64,000 nucleotides of DNA from Halalkalicoccus sp. CGA53 (lineage in GTDB: Archaea; Halobacteriota; Halobacteria; Halobacteriales; Halalkalicoccaceae), in assembly GCF_036429475.1 (NCBI RefSeq), contig NZ_CP144125.1, forward strand, positions 682,001-746,000, written 5' to 3'. The position numbers and the translations under genes were made by a program. Within the stretch, counting starts at the first letter, position 1; each line of letters begins with the position of its first letter. Below, piece by piece: positions 37,945 through 45,892 of this stretch. The notes beneath the pieces were generated by a model that was not told the origin of the DNA, did no database searches, and saw only the letters and a list, made by a program, of their open reading frames with translations.

Positions 37945-39077
37945 GACTCGGCGGTCGGAGCGAGGACGTCGCTCACCGCGGCGACGACGCTGTCCGCGTG
38001 ACCCTCGTCGATCACCAGTGGCGGGAGCAGCCGCAGCACGGTCCGACCGGCCGGTAGCGCCAGGATCCGATGGTCGAGCGCGAGGTCCCGGAGGAGCCGG
38101 TTCGCCCCCCGCTTCACCTCGACGCCGATCATCAGCCCCCGGCCCCGCACGTCGCGGACCGGCAGGTCGGCCTCGATCAGGCCCTCGTGGAGGTACCCAC
38201 CGATCTCGGCAGCGTTCTCGGTCAGTCTCCCCTCCTCGAGCACCTCGAGCGTCGCGGTCGCCGCAGCGCACATGAGGGGGTTCCCGCTGAACGTCGAGCC
38301 GTGGGGACCCGCCCCCTCCGCGATCCAGTCCGCACAGAGCGTCGCGCCGAGCGGCAGGCCGCTCGCGATCCCCTTCGCCGTCGTGAGGACGTCGGGGGTG
38401 ACGCCGTCGTGCTCGCAGGCCCAACGCTCGCCCGTCCTCCCGAGCCCCGTCTGGATCTCGTCGAGGATCAACGCCGCGCCGGTCTCGTCACAGACCTCGC
38501 GGGCAGCTTCGAGATAGCCCTCCGGCGCGGGATTGATGCCACCCTCGCCCTGGATCGGTTCGAGGATCACCGCCGCCGTCTCCTCGTCGACCGCCTCGGC
38601 GAGCTTCTCGCTATCCCCGTAGGCAACGAACTCGAAGCCGGGCGGCAGCGGCTCGAACGGCTCCTTGTACTTCCCCTTCCACGTCGCGGCGAGCGCGCCC
38701 ATCGTCCGCCCGTGAAAGCCACGCATCGCCGCGACGACCTTCTCCCTCCCCGTCGCCGACCGCGCGAACTTCAGCGCCGCCTCGTTCGCTTCCGTACCGG
38801 AGTTACAGAGCCAGACGTTCTCGAGGCCGGGCGAGAGCACCGCGAGTCTGTGATACAGGGCGTCGCGGGCGTCGTTAGGGTACGACCCCTGGACGTAGAA
38901 CAGCTCTCCGGCCTGCTCGCGGACCGCCTCGACGACCCGCGGGTGACAGTGACCAGTCGGCGTACAGGCGTAGCTCGCCCCGAAGTCGAGGTACTCGGTC
39001 CCGTCGTCGGCGTAGAGGTGGGGTCCCTCGCCGCTCGCGATCCGGATCGGCTTCTCCGAGAAGACGAAGCCGCTCAC
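37941..39077 (-). CDS. argD: LysW-gamma-semialdehyde aminotransferase (acetylornithine aminotransferase family)
   Basis: 378 residues, class III PLP aminotransferase. It aminates the LysW-bound glutamate semialdehyde using glutamate. CNSGTEANEAALKFAR binds PLP phosphate, LILDEIQTGLGRTG carries the cofactor Asp, and TTAKGIASGLPLGA has the Schiff-base Lys at 235. The same enzyme may act in both ornithine and lysine pathways (also named lysJ). It overlaps lysK downstream and argB upstream by 4 bp each. Confidence 0.95.
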   Translation of the reverse strand: MSGFVFSEKPIRIASGEGPHLYADDGTEYLDFGASYACTPTGHCHPRVVEAVREQAGELFYVQGSYPNDARDALYHRLAVLSPGLENVWLCNSGTEANEAALKFARSATGREKVVAAMRGFHGRTMGALAATWKGKYKEPFEPLPPGFEFVAYGDSEKLAEAVDEETAAVILEPIQGEGGINPAPEGYLEAAREVCDETGAALILDEIQTGLGRTGERWACEHDGVTPDVLTTAKGIASGLPLGATLCADWIAEGAGPHGSTFSGNPLMCAAATATLEVLEEGRLTENAAEIGGYLHEGLIEADLPVRDVRGRGLMIGVEVKRGANRLLRDLALDHRILALPAGRTVLRLLPPLVIDEGHADSVVAAVSDVLAPTAES

Positions 39078-39937
39078 GGTTCGGCCCCCTCCGCGAGCGC
39101 CGTCTCCGAGAACTGCGTCCCCGCCCCGGCGAGCGCAGCCGAGATCGGCTCTTCTCTATTGGCGTTCGAGACGATCACCCCGCTCGCTCCCCCCGAAAGC
39201 GCCTCCCGGGCGGCCATCACCTTCTTTCGCATGAACCCCTCCGCTGCGCCCTCGGTACGGGAGAACGCCGCCGGCGAGTCCACGATCTCGATCAGCGTGG
39301 CCGGGTCTTCGGGGTCCTCGTAGACGCCCTCGACGTCCGTGAGCACGACCAGCCGCGCGCCGAGCGCGCCCGCGACCGCCGCTGCCGCCCGGTCCGCGTC
39401 GGCGTTCACCGCCACGCCGTCGTCGGCCAGCATCGGCACCGAGACGACCGGGGTGTAGCCGTCAGCGAGCAAGCTACGCAGTAAGTCGTCGTTGACCGCG
39501 TCGATCCGTCCGGAGTGATCGCCCCGTCTGATCTTCTTCTTCCCGTCCTCGAGCACTCTGACCGCGGATTTCCTGACGCCGGTGAGCAGGCCGCCGTCAG
39601 CACCCGATAACCCGACCGCGTCGACGCCCTCGTTCCGCAGGCCGACGGTGAGGTCGAGGTTCACCCCGGCCATCGCCATCGCGAACGCGCTCATCGTCTC
39701 CTCGTCGGTGAACCGCCCCGAAACGCCGCCGGGGGTGGTGACGTACTCGGGGTCGATCCCCAGCCGGGAGAGGAGCTCGTCCACGGCCGTCGAGCCGCCG
39801 TGAACGACGACGACCTCGGTGCCGTCCTCGACCAGCGTCGCGATGTCGGCGAGTGCACCTTCCGGTTCGACCGCACGCGCCCCGCCGATCTTCACGACGA
39901 CGGGATCGTCGCTCGTGGCGATCGGCGTCTCACTCAT
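39074..39937 (-). CDS. argB: LysW-glutamate/aminoadipate kinase (acetylglutamate kinase family)
   Basis: 287 residues, amino-acid kinase fold. It phosphorylates the LysW-bound substrate. VVKIGGARAVEPEGAL is the ATP-binding first strand, VVVVHGGSTAVDELLSRLG and VTTPGGVSGRFTDEETM contact the substrate, and VVLTDVEGVYEDPEDPATLIEI near the C-terminus binds nucleotide. Like other LysZ-type kinases it is missing the long N-terminal extension of arginine-inhibited enzymes. Its ATG overlaps the argC stop by 4 bp. Confidence 0.94.
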   Translation of the reverse strand: MSETPIATSDDPVVVKIGGARAVEPEGALADIATLVEDGTEVVVVHGGSTAVDELLSRLGIDPEYVTTPGGVSGRFTDEETMSAFAMAMAGVNLDLTVGLRNEGVDAVGLSGADGGLLTGVRKSAVRVLEDGKKKIRRGDHSGRIDAVNDDLLRSLLADGYTPVVSVPMLADDGVAVNADADRAAAAVAGALGARLVVLTDVEGVYEDPEDPATLIEIVDSPAAFSRTEGAAEGFMRKKVMAAREALSGGASGVIVSNANREEPISAALAGAGTQFSETALAEGAEP

Positions 39938-41025
39938 GGCGACCCCACGGGGTGCAGTCCCTGGAACTCCAGACCGAGCGTCTCCTCGAAGCCGAGTGCG
40001 ACGTTCGCCGCGTGGACCGCCTGGCCAGCCGAGCCCTTCATCATGTTGTCGATCGCCGAGAAGACGACGACTCTCTCGTTGGCTGGATCGAGTTCGAACC
40101 CGACGTCGCAGTAGTTCGTCCCCGCGACGACCTTCGGCTCGGGGTAGCGATACACCCCGCCGCCGCCCGCGACGGTTCGCATGAACGGTTCCTCGGCGAA
40201 CGATTCTCTGTATGCCCCCCAGAGCTCGCGCTTGGTCACCCTCTTGTTCGGGAAGACGTGACAGGTCGCGGCCGCCCCGCGGATCATCTCGATCGCGTGG
40301 ACCGTGAACGCCACGGAGGTCCCGAGATACTGTTCGATCTCCGCCTCGTGGCGGTGGCCCGTCGGTGCGTACGGTCGGACGACGCCCGAACGCTCGGGGT
40401 GCGAGGAGGCCTCGCCGCCGCCGGCACCGCCCTCGGAGGAGCCGACCTTCACGTCGACGACGGTCCTCTCGCTACCGTCGAGGATCCCGGCATCGAACAG
40501 TGGGTACAGTCCGAGGATCGTCGCCGTGGCGTTGCAGCCCCCGGCGGCGATCAGCTCCGCGCCCGGGAGCGCCTCCCGGTTGATCTCCGGGAGCGCGTAC
40601 GTCGCCCGGTCCAGGTACTCCGGAGCGCTGTGGCCGTCGTACCACTCGTCGTACTGTTCCTCCGAGCCGAGCCTGAAGTCCGCCGAGAGGTCGACGACGG
40701 TGTCCGCGGCGTCGGAAAACGCGTCGATCCGCTCCATCGAGACGCCGTGGGGCGTCGCGGCGAAGAGCACGTCGACCGACTCCAGCTCGCTCGGTTCGGA
40801 AAAGCGCAGGTCGAGCGTTCTGAGGTTCGGGTGGACCGAGCCGACCGTTTTCTTCGCGTAGGAGCGACTCGTCGCCTGGGTCACCTCGACGTTCGGGTGA
40901 CCCGAGAGTAGCCTGAGGAGCTCGCCGCCGGTGAAGCCGCTGCCGCCGACGACAGCAGCCGAAAGCACCTCTCCGGTTCCTTCCACCGCTGCCTCCTCGG
41001 CGGTCTCGCCCTCGCCGACGGCCAT
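39934..41025 (-). CDS. argC: LysW-glutamyl/aminoadipyl-phosphate reductase (ArgC family)
   Basis: 363 residues from ATG at 41025; this ATG shares its A with the TGA of lysX. NADPH-dependent reduction of the LysW-linked acyl phosphate. AAVVGGSGFTGGELLRLLSGHP is the Rossmann motif, ELIAAGGCNATATI carries the catalytic Cys164, and VHAIEMIRGAAATCHVF is typical of LysY rather than bacterial ArgC. The N-terminal ~20 residues (MAVGEGETAEEAAVEGTGE) are an acidic extension; a later start is possible but would lose the tight overlap. Confidence 0.94.
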   Translation of the reverse strand: MAVGEGETAEEAAVEGTGEVLSAAVVGGSGFTGGELLRLLSGHPNVEVTQATSRSYAKKTVGSVHPNLRTLDLRFSEPSELESVDVLFAATPHGVSMERIDAFSDAADTVVDLSADFRLGSEEQYDEWYDGHSAPEYLDRATYALPEINREALPGAELIAAGGCNATATILGLYPLFDAGILDGSERTVVDVKVGSSEGGAGGGEASSHPERSGVVRPYAPTGHRHEAEIEQYLGTSVAFTVHAIEMIRGAAATCHVFPNKRVTKRELWGAYRESFAEEPFMRTVAGGGGVYRYPEPKVVAGTNYCDVGFELDPANERVVVFSAIDNMMKGSAGQAVHAANVALGFEETLGLEFQGLHPVGSP

Positions 41026-41885
41026 CAGACCGTCACCTCGACCGGGGTCTGTGCCTCGAGCCAGTCGACCACTCTCGCGGGCACGTCCACGTCGACGACC
41101 GCGTTGAGCGCCTTGAACTCGACGGTGTGGTTCACCTCGTGGACGGTGTAGCCCTCGCCCGTCTCCATCAGGTCGATGCCGAGTAGGCCGCCGCCCACCG
41201 CCTCGCTGGAGCGGGTGACGAGCTCTGCGACCTCGTCGTCGACCGCGAACGGCTCGGTCGTCGCCCCGCGGGCGGCGTTCGTCAGCCAGTGTTCGGAGGT
41301 GCGGGCCATCGCGGCGATCGGCTCGCCGTCGACCGCCACGACGCGGATGTCCCGGCCGGGCTTCTCGACGAACTCCTGGATGTAGAAGATCTTGTGCTCG
41401 TAGTGCCCGAGCGTCTCCTTGTGTTCGAGGATCGCCTCCGCGGCGCTCCGCGAGTCGATCTTCGCCATCAGCCGGCCCCACGAGCCGATCACCGGCTTCA
41501 GCACGCAGGGGTAGCCGAACCGTTCGATACTTTCGAGGGCGGCGTCGGATGTGAACGCGACGTCGGTCGCCGGCGTCGGCACGCCCGCCTCCGCGAGCGC
41601 TAAGCTGTTTTTCACCTTGTCCGCACAGGTCTCCGCGGTGTGCGCGCCGTTCACTACTGGAACGCCGTAGGCCTCGCAGAACCGGGTGACGTAGAGGCTC
41701 CGACTCGTCGCCAGACACCGATCCAGGACGAGATCGAGGTCCGAGAAGACCTCCGGCACCTCGTTGACCGGGAAGTGCTGGCTCCGGACGTCGATCTTCA
41801 CGACCTCGTGGCCCCGGTCGCGCAGTTCGTTCAGCAGCAGCTTCTCGTCCTTCCTGATCCGCGAGTAGAGGACGCCGACTCTCAC
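41025..41885 (-). CDS. lysX: Glutamate(aminoadipate)-LysW ligase
   Basis: 286 residues, ATP-grasp ligase of the RimK/LysX group. It attaches the amino group of glutamate (ArgX activity) or alpha-aminoadipate (LysX activity) to the C-terminal Glu of LysW. VLKPVIGSWGRLMAKI is the ATP-grasp lysine/glycine loop, FYIQEFVEKPGRDIRV follows, and GIDLMETGEGYTVHEVNHTVEFKAL holds the metal ligands and the substrate-binding segment. Because the gene sits in an arginine cluster, glutamate is the likely main substrate. lysW ends 34 bp upstream. Confidence 0.94.
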   Translation of the reverse strand: MRVGVLYSRIRKDEKLLLNELRDRGHEVVKIDVRSQHFPVNEVPEVFSDLDLVLDRCLATSRSLYVTRFCEAYGVPVVNGAHTAETCADKVKNSLALAEAGVPTPATDVAFTSDAALESIERFGYPCVLKPVIGSWGRLMAKIDSRSAAEAILEHKETLGHYEHKIFYIQEFVEKPGRDIRVVAVDGEPIAAMARTSEHWLTNAARGATTEPFAVDDEVAELVTRSSEAVGGGLLGIDLMETGEGYTVHEVNHTVEFKALNAVVDVDVPARVVDWLEAQTPVEVTV

Positions 41886-41919
41886 GCCCGCTCACCTCCG
41901 TTCGCCGCCGTCCACACCC

Positions 41920-42102
41920 TCACTCACCCCAGTCCTCTTCGAGCTCGGGCGCCTCCTCGAGCACGACGGGATCGAGCGAGACGACCTCGAGTTCGGCACC
42001 GGTGACGGGGCTGTCCACGATCTCGCCGACCTCGACGTCGGCCGGAAGCTCGATCTCTTCGCCTGTCATCGGGTCCTCCGCGGTGATGCTGTCGTCTGCC
42101 AT
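41920..42102 (-). CDS. lysW: Amino-group carrier protein LysW without cysteines
   Basis: 60 residues, ATG at 42102 preceded by a strong Shine-Dalgarno sequence. The C-terminus ELEEDWGE carries the invariant EDWGE tail whose terminal Glu is the attachment point for glutamate or aminoadipate. The body aligns with LysW (VGEIVDSPVTGAELEVVSLDP). However, the two CxxC knuckles that bind zinc in Thermus-type LysW are here DPMT (10-13) and SPVT (31-34); the protein has no Cys at all. Position directly before lysX and the tail leave little doubt about identity; how the fold is stabilised without zinc is open. Confidence 0.92.
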   Translation of the reverse strand: MADDSITAEDPMTGEEIELPADVEVGEIVDSPVTGAELEVVSLDPVVLEEAPELEEDWGE

Positions 42103-42106
42103 CGTA

Positions 42107-42115
42107 CCACCTCCT
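42107..42115 (-). promoter_or_regulatory. Strong Shine-Dalgarno sequence of lysW
   Basis: The minus strand reads AGGAGGTGG five nt before the ATG at 42102, an almost full match to the 16S rRNA tail. Most genes in this window lack one, so lysW is probably translated at high level from a leadered transcript, and the site fixes its start. Confidence 0.75.
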
Positions 42116-42153
42116 ATCCCGTCGACCCACTTAAACACGTCGAATTTGACAGG

Positions 42154-42168
42154 GAAAATAAATGTTTA
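42154..42168 (-). promoter_or_regulatory. Likely internal promoter (TATA region) of lysW
   Basis: The minus strand reads TAAACATTTATTTTC, the most AT-rich run in the 167-bp gap between argH and lysW. With a start point ~25 nt downstream it would give a leader of about 30 nt that includes the strong ribosome site. The lysW-to-argF genes may thus be transcribed apart from argGH. Confidence 0.55.
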
Positions 42169-42269
42169 CACCCGTCGCTCGCGACCTGAAACACGTGCCA
42201 ACCCGCGTATCCGAACCGTCCTATCGGGTTCGGAGTATGATTGTAAGCCCCTCGCGGGGCGGCGGTCGT

Positions 42270-43727
42270 TCAGTCACGACGACTCACCTCCTCTAGCTCT
42301 TCGCGCGCCGAGGCCAGCGCCGACCGGCGCTCGGAGAGTGCCCGCCGGTCTGCCTCGAGCCCCTCACCGACTCGACCGAGGGCGCCAGATACCGCGTCGG
42401 GAGCCGGCCCGCCGGTCGAATCCCTGCTCGCGACGCTCTCTGCCGGATCGAGGGCGGCCTCGACGGCCTCACGCTCGACGTGCGCCGAGAGGGACTCCCC
42501 GAGGACCTCCTCGCTCGCCTCCTCGAGTTCTCCGTACCCCGGCGTCCCCACGGAGCGCTCGGCCGCGAGCGCGACCAGTTCGTGAGCGGTTCTAAAGGGA
42601 AGCCCCGACGCAGCGAGCAGGTCCGCGACGCCCGTCGCCGTCGAGAAGCCCTCGCTAGCGGCCTCGGCCAGGACCCCCCCGTTCCAGGTCGCGGTCGCGA
42701 CCGCACCGGCGGCAACCTCGGTCGCCTCGGTCACACCGTCCGCCGCCGAGAACGCGTGCGGGTGCGCGCTCTGGAGGTCGCGGTTGTACGCCCGGGGGAG
42801 TCCCTTGAGCGTCGTCAGGAGGCCGTTCAGCCCCGCGGAGGCGTCGCCCGCCGTCGATCGGACGAGTTCGAGCGTGTCGGGGTTCACCTTCTGGGGCATG
42901 ATCGAGGAGGTCGAGGCGTAGTCGTCGTCGAGGGAGACGTACCCCCGGTTCGAGAAGAGGATCAGGTCCTCCGCGAGCCCCGAGAGCGTCGTCGCGAGCG
43001 TCGCGACCGCCGCGGTCGTCTCGACGAGGAAGTCCCTGCCCGAGGAGGCGTCCATCGAGTTCTCGATCACCTCTTCGAACCCGAGCAGGTCGGCCGTGCG
43101 CTCGCGGTCCACGTCGAACGGCGTCCCCGCGAACGCCGCCGCGCCGAGCGGCGACAGGTTCGTTCTCTCGTACGCGTCGAACAGCCGTTCGGTGTCTCGC
43201 GCCACCGCGCTCTCGTACGAGAGCGCCCAGTGAGCCACGGTGATCGGCTGTGCCGGCTGGAGGTGTGTGTAGCCGGGCATCAGGGTCTCGTTCTCCCTCT
43301 CGGCCACCCCGGAGAGCATCTCCCGCAGGGCGAGCGTCCCCTCGACGGCCTCCAGCACGTCCTCCCGCAGCGCGTACCGGAGACAGGCCGCCACCTCGTC
43401 GTTCCGGCTCCGCGCCGTGTGCATCTTCCCGCCGACGTCACCCACGAGATCGATCACCGCCGTCTCGATCGCCTCGTGGACGTCCTCCCCGTCCGGCAGC
43501 GCGTCGAACCCCTGGGCCTCGACCTCGTCGAGACCCTCGAGGATCGTCTCGGCCTCGCCCTCCTCGACGATCCCCTGTTCCGCGAGCATGGTGACGTGCG
43601 CGCGGTCGACCGCGAGGTCCGCTGCGAAGATCCGTCTATCCTCACGCATCGAAGAGAGGAACCCACGGGCAGGCCCACCGGTAAACCGGTCGCGGCGGAC
43701 CGCCGTTCCCGCGTGCTCCTCTCCCAT
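42270..43727 (-). CDS. argH: Argininosuccinate lyase
   Basis: 485 residues of the fumarase/aspartase superfamily. It splits argininosuccinate to arginine and fumarate. The signature SSIMPQKVNPDTLE (about 278-291) holds the catalytic Ser loop; MHTARSRNDEVA and PGYTHLQPAQPI are the other conserved regions. It follows argG with only 1 bp between stop and start. The C-terminal ~70 residues are Glu/Ser/Arg-rich and helical, slightly longer than in bacterial enzymes. Confidence 0.96.
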   Translation of the reverse strand: MGEEHAGTAVRRDRFTGGPARGFLSSMREDRRIFAADLAVDRAHVTMLAEQGIVEEGEAETILEGLDEVEAQGFDALPDGEDVHEAIETAVIDLVGDVGGKMHTARSRNDEVAACLRYALREDVLEAVEGTLALREMLSGVAERENETLMPGYTHLQPAQPITVAHWALSYESAVARDTERLFDAYERTNLSPLGAAAFAGTPFDVDRERTADLLGFEEVIENSMDASSGRDFLVETTAAVATLATTLSGLAEDLILFSNRGYVSLDDDYASTSSIMPQKVNPDTLELVRSTAGDASAGLNGLLTTLKGLPRAYNRDLQSAHPHAFSAADGVTEATEVAAGAVATATWNGGVLAEAASEGFSTATGVADLLAASGLPFRTAHELVALAAERSVGTPGYGELEEASEEVLGESLSAHVEREAVEAALDPAESVASRDSTGGPAPDAVSGALGRVGEGLEADRRALSERRSALASAREELEEVSRRD

Positions 43728-43728
43728 C

Positions 43729-44949
43729 TCACTCCTCCGTCCCGCCGTCCGCGACGGCCTCGAGGTCGCGTTTCTCTTTCGTCACCGCGTTCGCGAGGCG
43801 TTCCTGCAGGCCGTGGTACTTCGCGACGCCCGTGGCGTCCTCCTGGGCGATGCCGGCGACGTCCTCGGTGTTGAACGAGGCCATCTCCTCGGAGTACACC
43901 GCATAGTCGCTGTCGCGGGCGACCGCGCGTGCGTGTCCGCCCTGGAGTCTGACCGTCGCCGTCCCCGTCACCACGTCCTGGGTCTCCTCGATGAACGCGT
44001 CGAGCGCGTCGACCAGCGGCGCGAAGACGAGCCCCTGGTACGCCTTCTCCGACCACTCGTTCTCCACCACTTTCTTGAACGAACGCTCTTCCTGCGTGAG
44101 CACCAGGTCCTCGAGCGCCTGGTGAGCGGTCAACAACACGGTCGCCGCCGGGTGTTCGTAGTTCTCGCGCACTTTGAGTCCGAGCATCCGGTCTTCCATC
44201 ACGTCGGTGCGCCCGACGCCGTAGGCCCCGGCGTACTCGTTCAGGTGTTCGATCAGCTCTACGGGACCCATCGTCTCGCCGTCGACGGCGACGGGAATTC
44301 CCCGCTCGAAAGTCACTTGGACGGTCGTCTCCTCGCCGGACGGTTCGCTCGTCCACTCGTAGATCTCCTCCGGGGGAACGTAGCTCGGCTCCTCGAGCTT
44401 GCCGCCCTCGACCGCGCGGGACCAGAGATTGGAGTCGATCGACCAGACGCCGTCGTTGCCGGCCTGTACCGGCAGGTCGCGCTCTGCGGCGTACTCGATC
44501 TCCCACTTCCGGGTCAGGCCGAGTTCGCGTACGGGCGCGATCACGTCGAGGTCGGAGCCGCGCCAGACGGCCTCGAACCGGAGCTGGTCGTTTCCTTTAC
44601 CGGTACAGCCGTGAGCGAGCGCCTCACAGCCCTGTTGCTGTGCCACCTTGAGGATGGCTTCGGCGATCACCGGGCGGGCGAGCGCGGTCCCCAGCGGATA
44701 GCCCTGGTAGGTCGCGTTCGCGCGCACGGCGTCGAGACACGCCTCGGCGAACTCGGCTTTCGCGTCGACGATGTGGAGGTCCAGACCCAGCGCGTCGGCG
44801 GTCTCGGTCGCCTCGGCGAACTCGTCTTCGGGTTGACCGACGTCGACGGTGACGCCGATCACCTCGTCGTAGCCGTACTCCTCTTCGAGCAGCGATACGC
44901 AGACGGTCGTGTCCAGCCCGCCCGAGAAGGCGAGCGCAACGCGTTTCAT
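43729..44949 (-). CDS. argG: Argininosuccinate synthase
   Basis: 406 residues. It condenses citrulline and aspartate with ATP. ALAFSGGLDTTVCV (5-18) is the N-type ATP pyrophosphatase P-loop; AHGCTGKGNDQLRFE is the second signature; GRTDVMEDRMLGLKVRENYEHPAA lies in the synthetase domain. It is the first gene of the leftward arginine cluster, with a promoter just upstream whose spacing suggests a leaderless mRNA. Confidence 0.97.
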   Translation of the reverse strand: MKRVALAFSGGLDTTVCVSLLEEEYGYDEVIGVTVDVGQPEDEFAEATETADALGLDLHIVDAKAEFAEACLDAVRANATYQGYPLGTALARPVIAEAILKVAQQQGCEALAHGCTGKGNDQLRFEAVWRGSDLDVIAPVRELGLTRKWEIEYAAERDLPVQAGNDGVWSIDSNLWSRAVEGGKLEEPSYVPPEEIYEWTSEPSGEETTVQVTFERGIPVAVDGETMGPVELIEHLNEYAGAYGVGRTDVMEDRMLGLKVRENYEHPAATVLLTAHQALEDLVLTQEERSFKKVVENEWSEKAYQGLVFAPLVDALDAFIEETQDVVTGTATVRLQGGHARAVARDSDYAVYSEEMASFNTEDVAGIAQEDATGVAKYHGLQERLANAVTKEKRDLEAVADGGTEE

Positions 44950-44976
44950 CGTACTCGATACGCCTTCCCGACCGGG

Positions 44977-44983
44977 CTTAAAT
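44977..44983 (-). promoter_or_regulatory. TATA box of argG
   Basis: The minus strand reads ATTTAAG, centred 31 nt before the argG ATG at 44949, as in leaderless haloarchaeal genes. Confidence 0.55.
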
Positions 44984-44987
44984 TCTA

Positions 44988-45010
44988 CTATTTTGGTTTT
45001 GAAAAAATAG
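44988..45010. promoter_or_regulatory. Inverted repeat upstream of argG, candidate operator
   Basis: Arms CTATTTT (44988-44994) and AAAATAG (45004-45010) are perfect inverted repeats spaced by 9 bp, lying directly upstream of the argG TATA box in an otherwise GC-rich region. Position overlaps where TFB binds (BRE side), so a bound regulator could block or aid initiation. Arginine control is inferred from position only. Confidence 0.45.
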
Positions 45011-45381
45011 CGTAGACGTGGCCGTAGCGCCGAACGTGATCGATTCGCTGGTCGCGAGGAGTACCGTGGATCTGGGGGGTGAGAAGAGGTGGGCCTAGAG
45101 GGCCCGTCGCGGTCGTCGCGCCCGCGGGTCCGCTGGACGCGGAACCCACGCGACGCTCGCCGACTGAAGCGTGTCGGACGACGAGCGCCGCGTCATTACT
45201 CATCTCTACCGAACGGAGGCTATTAATCACTTTCGGGGTGGCGACGCTCGCGGACCGGCCGGACCGGATGCGGGTTCGAGGTCCTTTAGCCCACCTCGGG
45301 GGACACCTCGAGTTCGCCTCCCTCGTGTCGCGCCGACTCTATCGTGTCGGTTATGCCCTCGGTCCACCTACCACGGCCGTC

Positions 45382-45882
45382 GTGTACAGCCTCAACGTCC
45401 CGCTTCCCGGTCGCGTCGAGGCGCTCTGCGAGCGACTGCGACCGGAGCTCTACGGCGCGGCGCGGGTCCGCGAGCAGCGAACCCTCGTCCTCAAACGCTT
45501 CGGCGGGCGCTCGCCGAGCGAGTACGCCCGCCTCGAACGCGGCGTCCGGAACGCGCTCGCCGGAACGGAGCCGTTCGAGGCACGGATCGCCGGTCTCGAC
45601 GCGTTCACCGAGCCGGTCTGGGGCGAGGGGCCGGTCGTCTACCTCGGGGTCGAGAGTCCCGAGTTGATCGACCTCCACGACCGGCTGCTCGAGGTCGCCG
45701 ACGAACGCCCGACCGAGGGGGAGAGATACGTCCCGCACGTCACCCTCGCCCGCGGGGGCGACCTCGACCCGGACCGACTCCGAGACCTCGCCGTCGACCC
45801 GATCACCTGGACCGTTCGTGAACTCGAGTTCTGGGACGCGACCTACGAGGAGACGATCGGCCGACTCCGGCTCTCGGGCTGA
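45382..45882 (+). CDS. LigT/2'-5' RNA ligase-like protein with one altered catalytic motif
   Basis: 166 residues from a GTG at 45382 (reads MYSLNVPLPGRVEALCERLRPEL), the start I expect for the haloarchaeal members. The family uses two HxT/S motifs, one per half. The second, HVTLARG (about 120-126), is intact. At the first site the sequence is REQRTLVLKRFGG, with Arg where I expect His. Two-histidine phosphoesterases of this fold hydrolyse cyclic phosphates or ligate 2'-5' RNA ends; this one may be inactive or altered. It converges on the helicase with 10 bp between, across a CTGAG/CTCAG repeat. Confidence 0.75.
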   Translation: MYSLNVPLPGRVEALCERLRPELYGAARVREQRTLVLKRFGGRSPSEYARLERGVRNALAGTEPFEARIAGLDAFTEPVWGEGPVVYLGVESPELIDLHDRLLEVADERPTEGERYVPHVTLARGGDLDPDRLRDLAVDPITWTVRELEFWDATYEETIGRLRLSG

Positions 45883-45892
45883 GGTGGCCGGC

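Larger units (their letters stand above)
44950..45381. other. Gene-poor region between argG and the LigT-like gene
   Basis: 432 bp. The first 60 bp hold the argG promoter and an inverted repeat. The rest shows no supported gene: a leftward frame ending in YGHVYAIFSKPK (44988-45230) and a rightward extension of the LigT-like frame both have irregular codon use. A small AT-rich island GGCTATTAATCAC near 45210-45222 could be a promoter for either strand. No tRNA-like structure was found. Confidence 0.45.

Noticed and set aside
44988-45230. 80-codon leftward frame ending YGHVYAIFSKPK before argG
   Set aside because: Its end overlaps the argG operator-like repeat, codon use is irregular, and I recognise no homologue. 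I leave it unannotated, but conservation would be worth testing.
45079-45381. N-terminal extension of the LigT-like protein by 101 codons
   Set aside because: Family members begin at YSLNVPLPG; the extension has no homologous look and includes a promoter-like AT island.
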